DNA of 11,528 bases from Prevotellaceae bacterium. GTDB taxonomy: Bacteria > Bacteroidota > Bacteroidia > Bacteroidales > UBA932. Below the pieces are notes generated by a model, which was not told the origin of the DNA, searched no databases, and saw only the letters and a list, made by a program, of their open reading frames with translations. Within the stretch, counting starts at the first letter, position 1. Every line of letters starts with the position of its first letter. Positions 6,979-11,528 of the stretch are shown piece by piece. The translations under genes were made by a program, and so were the position numbers. The stretch is taken from contig JAIRXY010000184.1 of the NCBI GenBank assembly GCA_031268055.1, positions 1 to 11,528 on the forward strand, written 5' to 3'.

Positions 6979-7446
6979 ATGAAAGAAGAAAAGCATCTCA
7001 AGGTAAGCGCTATAAAAAACGGCACGGTGATTGACCATATTCCGGCGGGTAGCCTGTTCAAGGTGGTGGAAATCTTGGCGCTCAACCGCTGCAAAAGCCA
7101 GCTGACGCTGGGCAATAACCTCGAAAGCAAGCGGCTGGGCACAAAGGCTATCATCAAGGTTGCCGACCGCTTTTTTGCCGACGACGAAATAAACCGCATT
7201 GCGCTGGTGGCGCCGCAGGCAAAATTCAACATTATCAAAGACTACGAGGTGATGGAAAAGCGCACGGTGGAGCTTCCCGATACCATCGTGGGCATTGCCA
7301 AGTGCGTGAACCCCATGTGCGTCACCAACCATCAGCCCATCCCCACAAAGTTCAACGTTGTTTCAAAAAAGGATGTGCTGCTGCAATGCTGCTACTGCGA
7401 TAAAGTAACCGACCAAGAGCGCTTGGTCATCATCAAAAACGAATAG
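6979..7446 (+). CDS. pyrI: Aspartate carbamoyltransferase, regulatory subunit
   Basis: A 155-residue nucleotide-binding regulatory chain that pairs with PyrB and transmits feedback by CTP/UTP and activation by ATP. The N-terminal allosteric domain shows LKVSAIKNGTVIDHIPAG (7-24) and the conserved LGNNLESKRLGTKAIIKV (44-61). The zinc domain that contacts PyrB has C109, C114, C137 and C140 (CVNPMC and LQCCYC). An additional cysteine, C138, lies between the last two ligands where E. coli has Lys. Length matches E. coli PyrI (153). The 17-base gap after pyrB and shared orientation make a two-gene operon. The ATG at 6979 is the only start that keeps the full N-terminal domain. Confidence 0.96.
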   Translation: MKEEKHLKVSAIKNGTVIDHIPAGSLFKVVEILALNRCKSQLTLGNNLESKRLGTKAIIKVADRFFADDEINRIALVAPQAKFNIIKDYEVMEKRTVELPDTIVGIAKCVNPMCVTNHQPIPTKFNVVSKKDVLLQCCYCDKVTDQERLVIIKNE

Positions 7447-7572
7447 ATAGCGCGGCTGCCGCCCTGCGCGCATCCGCCGCATACCATACAGCGGGCATGT
7501 CCGCTAAGCATACGCGTGGACGAGGCTTACATGCAAGCCGAATCCAACTCTTAAACGGTTATTCAAAAAAAA

Positions 7573-8145
7573 ATGAAAAATCTAAAAAACATTGCAGCTA
7601 TCATGCTGGGAGTAATGACTTTGGCTTTTGGCAACGCCTCGGCGCAAGCTACACAGTCGTTCTACGATTTCAAGATAGAAACGCTCGATGGCAGGCTGGT
7701 AGACCTGAGCACGCTGCGCGGCAAAAAAGTAATGGTGGTGAACACTGCCTCCAAGTGCGGCTACACCAAGCAGTACGCCGATTTGCAAACCCTGTACGAG
7801 CGGTATAATGTTCACGGATTGGAGATTGTAGGCTTCCCCGCCAACAACTTCAAAAATCAGGAGCCGGGTACTAACGAAGAAATTGCCGCCTTTTGCAGCA
7901 CAAGCTACGGTATAACTTTTCTCATGTCGACCAAAATAGACGTTATAGGCGAGGAGCAGCACCCGCTCTACCGCTGGCTAACCACGAAAAGCGAAAACGG
8001 AGTGATGGATAGCGAGGTGAAGTGGAACTTCCAAAAGTACCTGATAGACGAAAACGGTAAGCTGGTAGGGGTTGCCTACTCGAAGGAAAAACCTGACAGC
8101 GACCGTATTGTGAACTGGATAAAATCCGGCGAGCTGAAAAAGTAG
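7573..8145 (+). CDS. Exported Cys-type glutathione peroxidase family protein
   Basis: A 190-residue thiol peroxidase reducing hydroperoxides. Residues 1-24 form a signal peptide (MKNLKNIAAIMLGVMTLAFG, cleavage ASA|QA), placing it in the periplasm; this differs from cytoplasmic BtuE-like members. The peroxidatic site is VVNTASKCGYT (55-65) with C62 where animal enzymes carry selenocysteine. Q96 in NQEPGTNEEI and W151-N152 in KWNFQKYLID complete the catalytic tetrad. C108 (EEIAAFCSTSYG) lies where thioredoxin-dependent members have the resolving cysteine, so the reductant is probably a thioredoxin-like protein rather than glutathione. The usual FPCNQF motif is FPANNF, losing one non-essential Cys and a Gln. 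The gene sits alone, 126 bases after pyrI and convergent with the transporter gene. No clear promoter box is visible. Confidence 0.92.
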   Translation: MKNLKNIAAIMLGVMTLAFGNASAQATQSFYDFKIETLDGRLVDLSTLRGKKVMVVNTASKCGYTKQYADLQTLYERYNVHGLEIVGFPANNFKNQEPGTNEEIAAFCSTSYGITFLMSTKIDVIGEEQHPLYRWLTTKSENGVMDSEVKWNFQKYLIDENGKLVGVAYSKEKPDSDRIVNWIKSGELKK

Positions 8146-8171
8146 CTTCCCTCGACAGCAAGCGCAGAGCG

Positions 8172-8209
8172 CCTGACGGGTATTGGGGATATCCCCAATA
8201 TCCGTCAGG
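8172..8209. terminator. 38-base near-perfect palindrome between convergent genes, possible terminator
   Basis: The arms CCTGACGG..TATTGGGGAT and ATCCCCAATA..CCGTCAGG are centred between 8190 and 8191 and match at all positions except 8180/8201 (G opposite T). As RNA this would fold into a very stable hairpin, but neither side is followed by a T run. The right arm covers the stop codon of the transporter gene (8205-8207). It may stop or stabilise the 3' ends of both convergent messages. Confidence 0.55.
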
Positions 8210-9098
8210 TACCCAACACCACTACGCATACGCCTGCCATCATGCCGCAAAGGATGAGCAGCTTGCGCCACAGGTGTTGCTCCTTGAAGAAGATAGCGCC
8301 CACCAAAAACGGTATCACAACGCTGCAACGGCGCAGCGCCGACACAATGGCTACCAGCGACTCCGGCTCGGCAAGCGCGTAAAAGTACACAAAATCGGCC
8401 ACGGCAAGGCAAACCCCAATGAGCGGAATAGTCCACCGAAAGGTGAACTTGTTCTCGCGGCGCACCGGCCACCACTTGAGCAGCACAAACGGCAGCAAAA
8501 CCACCAGCATGTATATGCAAAACCATGCCTGCATGGTGTTTTTAGGGATTCCCAAGTTGGCCAGCAGGTACTTGTCGTACAGCCCGCTAACGGCAGCAAG
8601 AAAGGTGCCAAAGTAGAGGCAAATCATCCACTTGTTGCGCACAAAAGAGATGTTTTCCATCTTACCCGTTTTTGAAAACAGCCAGAAGAAAACCACCGTA
8701 ACTGCCACCCCCAGCCACTGCATGGCGTTGAGCGATTCGCCCAGCAGCGTAACCGCCCCCAGCAGCGTGAGCAGCGGCGAGGTAGCGCGTATGGGCGACA
8801 CAATGGTGATGGGCAGGTAGCGCATGGCGTAGTACGACAGCAGCCACGAGGCTCCCACAATGGTCGATTTGACAAACGTAACCGCGTGCTGCCACCACAT
8901 CATGCGCGGCATGTAAAGCAGCGAGAGGCTATCGGGGGCAACCTCGGAGATAATAAGAAAGGGTACAAACACAAGCGCACCCGACAGCGAGGCAAGGTAA
9001 AGCACCGGCAGCACGGCGTTGTCGCGCAGCGACAACTTTTTCAGCACATCGTATCCTCCCAGCAGCAACGCCGAAATAATCGAAAGAGAAATCCACAT
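8205..9098 (-). CDS. EamA/DMT-superfamily transporter
   Basis: A 297-residue inner-membrane protein with about ten hydrophobic segments forming two EamA repeats. The first repeat spans roughly 1-142 and ends in SPIRATSPLLTLLGAVTLLGE (101-121). The second spans roughly 156-297 and has the matching ALRRCSVVIPFLVGAIFFKEQ (254-274). The conserved acidic residues at the end of each (E121, E273) and the short cytoplasmic linker SKTGKMENISFVRNK (142-156) fit the family. Members export amino acids or other small metabolites; the substrate here cannot be told. The ATG at 9098 gives an immediate first membrane helix. It lies 111 bases downstream of lplA on the same strand, separated by a dispersed-repeat copy, and may be read through from there. 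No -7 box is seen. Confidence 0.9.
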   Translation of the reverse strand: MWISLSIISALLLGGYDVLKKLSLRDNAVLPVLYLASLSGALVFVPFLIISEVAPDSLSLLYMPRMMWWQHAVTFVKSTIVGASWLLSYYAMRYLPITIVSPIRATSPLLTLLGAVTLLGESLNAMQWLGVAVTVVFFWLFSKTGKMENISFVRNKWMICLYFGTFLAAVSGLYDKYLLANLGIPKNTMQAWFCIYMLVVLLPFVLLKWWPVRRENKFTFRWTIPLIGVCLAVADFVYFYALAEPESLVAIVSALRRCSVVIPFLVGAIFFKEQHLWRKLLILCGMMAGVCVVVLGT

Positions 9099-9109
9099 AA
9101 GGAATTAAG

Positions 9110-9135
9110 AATCAATATTGTTCGATAAAAATTAA
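9110..9135 (-). repeat. Dispersed repeat, copy B
   Basis: A 26-base segment containing ATATTGTTCGATAAAAATTAA on the plus strand, differing at two positions from the copy at 11221-11246. It begins 12 bases upstream of the transporter ATG, and in the direction of that gene reads TTTTTATCGAACAATATTGA. Confidence 0.6.
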
Positions 9136-9209
9136 GAGTGTTTTTTTGCGGTTGTAGCTATCTGGTTATCATTAGCGGATTTTATCGGTTTTTTTGCGCT
9201 CTCGGCTCT

Positions 9210-9839
9210 TTAACCTGTCCGGTAGTAATCCTGCAAAAAATCGATTATTTGCAGCAGGAACTGCTCGGTTGTTTCGTGCGTGGGCAGCAGCGAAGAAATA
9301 TTTATCACCTCGTCGGGTACCGAGGCAATACCTTTGCCGCGCGCTGCGGGGTTGCCCTTTAGCGCTTGCGCAAGCCATTGCAGGTTGGTGTTGTGGAGCA
9401 ACGTACCGTGAAAGAGCTGCCGACGGTGCGACACGTGCGAGGCTGTTCCCGAAACCTTGTACCTGCCGCACCTGATTTCTTTTCTGCCACCCACCGCTGC
9501 CTCCACGCCCATCGCCCTCAGCGCGGCTACCATCGGAGCGGTGAAGTCGCGGTCGAGCGCGAGCGTCCCGCCTGCGCTGTTCACAATAAAGGCATAGTTG
9601 ATATTTCCTTCATCGTGGTAAACTGCGCCCCCCCCCGAAATTCTACGCGCTATTGCGATGTGGCGCTCTTCGCAAAAGCGGCAGCTTACCTCGGCGGCCA
9701 CTGTTTGGTGTCGCCCCACAACAACGGCGGGTGAGTTGATGTACAGCAGCAGGACATCCTCGCCGCTCTCTTTCAGCAGGCGTTCCTCCAGCGCACAGTT
9801 GTGGAAAGGGTCGCTCCACGGGCTTCGTACAATCTGCAT
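9210..9839 (-). CDS. Lipoate-protein ligase A-like protein (short, no accessory domain)
   Basis: A 209-residue cytoplasmic protein of the BPL_LplA_LipB fold, which attaches lipoate or a related acyl group to lysines of 2-oxoacid dehydrogenase and glycine-cleavage proteins. The motif RRISGGGAVYHDEGNINYAF is at 65-84, and the active-site lysine is probably K128 in GRYKVSGTASH. HGTLLHNTNL (144-153) is also typical. E. coli LplA (338 residues) has a C-terminal accessory domain for lipoate activation; this protein stops after the catalytic domain, so it may need a partner, act as an acyltransferase, or be a relaxed ligase. The glycine triplet is encoded within nine consecutive G (9628-9636), a possible slippage site. 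It follows the aldolase-like gene by 10 bases, implying co-transcription. Confidence 0.88.
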   Translation of the reverse strand: MQIVRSPWSDPFHNCALEERLLKESGEDVLLLYINSPAVVVGRHQTVAAEVSCRFCEERHIAIARRISGGGAVYHDEGNINYAFIVNSAGGTLALDRDFTAPMVAALRAMGVEAAVGGRKEIRCGRYKVSGTASHVSHRRQLFHGTLLHNTNLQWLAQALKGNPAARGKGIASVPDEVINISSLLPTHETTEQFLLQIIDFLQDYYRTG

Positions 9840-9849
9840 GGCGCAACGC

Positions 9850-11154
9850 TTACTGCCCTACCCTAAACGCCACGCGCAGCTCCTCTACCTGCTCATCGTT
9901 GATGGGGTGCAGCTTGCCGATGGGGGTAGCCATAATCAGCGATTTGGCGCTAAACTCTGCCACCTCCAGCTTGTCGAACGTTTGCAGCAGCTTGTCGCCG
10001 GTAACCAGCACAGAGTCGTTGCATAGCAGCGCCGCAGGAACTTTTTTTACGATGTCCGATATTTCCTGCGGATTTTCAAACTGTACGCCAAAAGGTACTT
10101 GCGGCACATCTTGCAAAAAAATCCAGCTCTCTGGGATGGTGCGCACGTCAAACTTTACGCCCGACGTGCAGAATCCCATCAGGTTGGGCGATTGCGTGAG
10201 GATGATAGAGTTGATTTTGGGGTTGCTCTGGTAGATAAGCTGGTGCAGCGCAATGGAGCGGCTTGGGTTTTTTCCTGCCTCCACCATGCCGTTCTTGACC
10301 TGAACAATATGCTCCGGCTCCATGTCGAAGCGCGGTACGCCCGCCGGCGTAATGAGAAAATCGTTGCGCTGCCAGCGCACAGAGATGGTGCCGTAGGTGC
10401 TTATCATCAGCCGCTGGTCGCAGGAGCGGCGTATCATCCGGCAGATTTCGGTGCGGATAGCGCGCTCCTCGGAGGGATAGGTAGCGCCCATGAAGCGCGG
10501 GTGCGACGTATTGAGCGCCTGCTCAAACTGGTCAATTTGCGTATCGCTCAGGTATACGGGCTTACCCAGCGTGTGCGCGTTGAGGATAGTACGGGCGCAC
10601 AGCTCCAGCGTTTCAAAGCGCTGGTAGGCGTCCATCAGGTCTTCTCCACAGAGCGCCACGCCGTGATTCTCCATAATAACAGCCTTGTAGTCGGGGTGCG
10701 CCTTAAACTCGGCGGCAATCTTGTCGCCCAGCTGCTGGCTACCCGGCAAATCGTAGGGGGCAAAGCCAATGGAGCCGCACACCTTTTTGGCTTGCGGAAT
10801 AATATTGGTGTTGGGAATCTGGTGGGCAATGCTGAACGAAACCAGCGCCGGCGGGTGCGCATGGATAACCGCCTTCATCTGCGGCCGCATGCTGTATATC
10901 GCCTTGTGAAACGGGTACTCCGACGAGGGTTTATGCAGCCCTACAATGCTACCGTTGGATTTTACGCATACAATATCTTTGGCTGTCAGCGAGCCTTTGT
11001 CGATGGCGCTTGGCGTAATCCACATATCGCCGCTCTCGTCCATGATGGAGAGGTTGCCCCCCGAAGTGGTGGTCATTCCGCTGCGGTAAATGCGGCTAAT
11101 GATGACCGTAAGCTGCTCCGCTGGGTGCATCAAGGTTGTATCAAGTTGTTTCAT
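9850..11154 (-). CDS. Tandem class II aldolase/adducin-like protein
   Basis: A 434-residue cytoplasmic protein of two related halves. The first (about 10-215) keeps the fold and zinc ligands of class II aldolases such as L-fuculose-1-phosphate aldolase: SGMTTTSGGNLS (25-36), WITPSAIDKGSL (45-56), E79 in KPSSEYPFH, H98 and H100 in VIHAHPPALVS, and H164 in MENHGVALCGEDL. The second (about 225-425) repeats the layout (STYGTISVRWQRNDFLITP, then SRSIALHQLIY) but lacks the ligands: HAHP is TQSP (320-323) and NHG is NDS (379-381). It therefore looks like a catalytic domain fused to a structural or binding one. The substrate is unknown. The start at 11154 is chosen because the -7 box at 11200-11193 leaves about 33 bases of leader; the in-frame extension to 11262 would contain this promoter. 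lplA follows after 10 bases. Confidence 0.87.
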   Translation of the reverse strand: MKQLDTTLMHPAEQLTVIISRIYRSGMTTTSGGNLSIMDESGDMWITPSAIDKGSLTAKDIVCVKSNGSIVGLHKPSSEYPFHKAIYSMRPQMKAVIHAHPPALVSFSIAHQIPNTNIIPQAKKVCGSIGFAPYDLPGSQQLGDKIAAEFKAHPDYKAVIMENHGVALCGEDLMDAYQRFETLELCARTILNAHTLGKPVYLSDTQIDQFEQALNTSHPRFMGATYPSEERAIRTEICRMIRRSCDQRLMISTYGTISVRWQRNDFLITPAGVPRFDMEPEHIVQVKNGMVEAGKNPSRSIALHQLIYQSNPKINSIILTQSPNLMGFCTSGVKFDVRTIPESWIFLQDVPQVPFGVQFENPQEISDIVKKVPAALLCNDSVLVTGDKLLQTFDKLEVAEFSAKSLIMATPIGKLHPINDEQVEELRVAFRVGQ

Positions 11155-11192
11155 GTGCTGAAATGCTGTTTTTGTTTCTGTAAATTTTAGTA

Positions 11193-11200
11193 CAAAGATA
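11193..11200 (-). promoter_or_regulatory. TAnnTTTG -7 box for the aldolase-lplA operon
   Basis: On the minus strand this reads TATCTTTG, a perfect consensus match, 38 bases upstream of the ATG at 11154. No clear TTTG lies at -33. A dispersed-repeat copy sits 20-odd bases upstream of the box. Confidence 0.55.
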
Positions 11201-11220
11201 TTACTGAATTTTGAATCTTG

Positions 11221-11246
11221 AATCACTATTGTCCGATAAAAATTAA
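11221..11246 (-). repeat. Dispersed repeat, copy C
   Basis: On the plus strand it contains CACTATTGTCCGATAAAAAT. Its first 22 bases are identical to 11331-11352, and it differs at two of 26 positions from 9110-9135. It lies immediately upstream of the -7 box of the aldolase-lplA operon. Confidence 0.65.
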
Positions 11247-11330
11247 AACATTGTCCAAACAAATAGCCATCTGAGTATCTTCCACAATCCGGACTATAGC
11301 TTAGACAAATGGCGGCGTAAGCCTATTCTT

Positions 11331-11401
11331 AATCACTATTGTCCGATAAAAAAAGGTAAATATCTCGAAAGCGCCAAACCCAGCTTGGATTGCGCCCTTT
11401 C
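11331..11401 (-). repeat. Dispersed repeat, copy D (both modules)
   Basis: The TATTGTCCGATAAAAA module (within 11331-11354) is followed 30 bases later by TTGGATTGCGCCCTTTC (11385-11401). Together they mirror copy A upstream of pyrB, with a shorter gap there (9 bases). Confidence 0.65.
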
Positions 11402-11413
11402 GGGGATATAGCC

Positions 11414-11444
11414 ACCCTAACAGGGTCTAAAACCCTGTTAGGGT
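11414..11444. repeat. Perfect 13-bp hairpin in the terminal intergenic region
   Basis: ACCCTAACAGGGT (11414-11426) and ACCCTGTTAGGGT (11432-11444) are exact inverted repeats around a 5-base loop. No T run follows, so it looks like a REP-type palindrome and not a terminator. Confidence 0.65.
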
Positions 11445-11470
11445 TTGACAGTCAACCCTTGAGCCGTCCG

Positions 11471-11526
11471 CTACGCTATTGATGGCCGCCCTTTCAGGGC
11501 TGAAAGCCCTGAAATCATTAGCGTAG
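11471..11526. repeat. Nested inverted repeat, REP-like
   Basis: Outer arms CTACGCTATTGAT (11471-11483) and ATCATTAGCGTAG (11514-11526) match at 12 of 13 positions. Inside lies a perfect 10-base stem, TTTCAGGGCT (11492-11501) and AGCCCTGAAA (11505-11514), with loop GAA. The design recalls short palindromic repeats scattered between Bacteroidetes genes. It runs to the window edge and may continue. Confidence 0.6.
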
Positions 11527-11528
11527 GG

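Larger units (their letters stand above)
11155..11528. other. 374-base non-coding region at the right end
   Basis: No supportable gene is seen on either strand. The region carries the aldolase promoter box, repeat copies C and D, and the two palindromic elements. Between the copies (about 11247-11330) I see only AT-moderate sequence with no recognisable feature. Confidence 0.65.

Noticed and set aside
10099..11190. Long plus-strand open frame of 363 codons opposite the aldolase-like gene
   Set aside because: It is exactly antisense to a conserved protein with intact motifs, and its translation has no recognisable domain; long antisense frames are expected at this base composition.
11155..11262. 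N-terminal extension of the aldolase-like protein by 36 codons
   Set aside because: It would include the -7 promoter box and part of the dispersed repeat; family similarity begins after the internal Met at 11154.
11331..11528. CRISPR-like array or short peptide gene in the terminal repeats
   Set aside because: The repeats are inverted and irregularly spaced, with no regular spacers, and no frame has a credible start and codon pattern.

Overview
The window looks like a chromosomal segment of a Bacteroidetes bacterium, probably Bacteroidales. The evidence is TAnnTTTG-type -7 promoter elements, a near absence of Shine-Dalgarno sequences, a lipoprotein whose +2 to +5 residues (TKED) fit the Bacteroidetes surface-export signal, an adjacent pyrB-pyrI pair, and a regulator with the ScdA_N/hemerythrin-like/LuxR-HTH layout I associate with this phylum. 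I cannot name the genus.

Left part (1-1789, plus strand): the 3' end of an ECF sigma factor gene, a 64-residue acidic protein of unknown function, and a LuxR-type regulator whose sensor half resembles an iron-sulfur repair/hemerythrin protein with most ligand positions lost. Next comes a RecQ helicase without an HRDC domain (1979-3889). Its -7-like box lies almost on the start codon. A clear bidirectional hairpin terminator (3970-4014) separates recQ from a convergent minus-strand pair: a predicted surface lipoprotein (4930-5445) followed by an outer-membrane beta-barrel protein (4040-4867).

Middle (5446-8145): a gene-free stretch of about 600 bases holds promoter-like boxes for both directions, degenerate ACAGAGAG repeats and one copy of a dispersed repeat. 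It leads into pyrB and pyrI, which form aspartate carbamoyltransferase of pyrimidine synthesis. An exported Cys-type glutathione peroxidase follows.

Right part (8172-11528): a 38-base near-perfect palindrome lies between the convergent peroxidase and EamA-type transporter genes. On the minus strand, reading right to left, are a tandem class II aldolase/adducin protein with an apparently dead second domain, a short lipoate-protein ligase A-like protein 10 bases downstream, and the EamA transporter. The last 370 bases are non-coding and full of palindromes and further copies of the dispersed repeat.

Most of this is ordinary housekeeping and envelope content. I see no phage, insertion sequence, CRISPR array, tRNA, rRNA or defence system. 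The best leads are the dispersed repeat family (four copies, three in the same orientation relative to the downstream gene), the decayed sensor of the LuxR regulator, a nine-G run inside the lipoate-ligase active-site motif, and the pseudo-domain of the aldolase-like protein.
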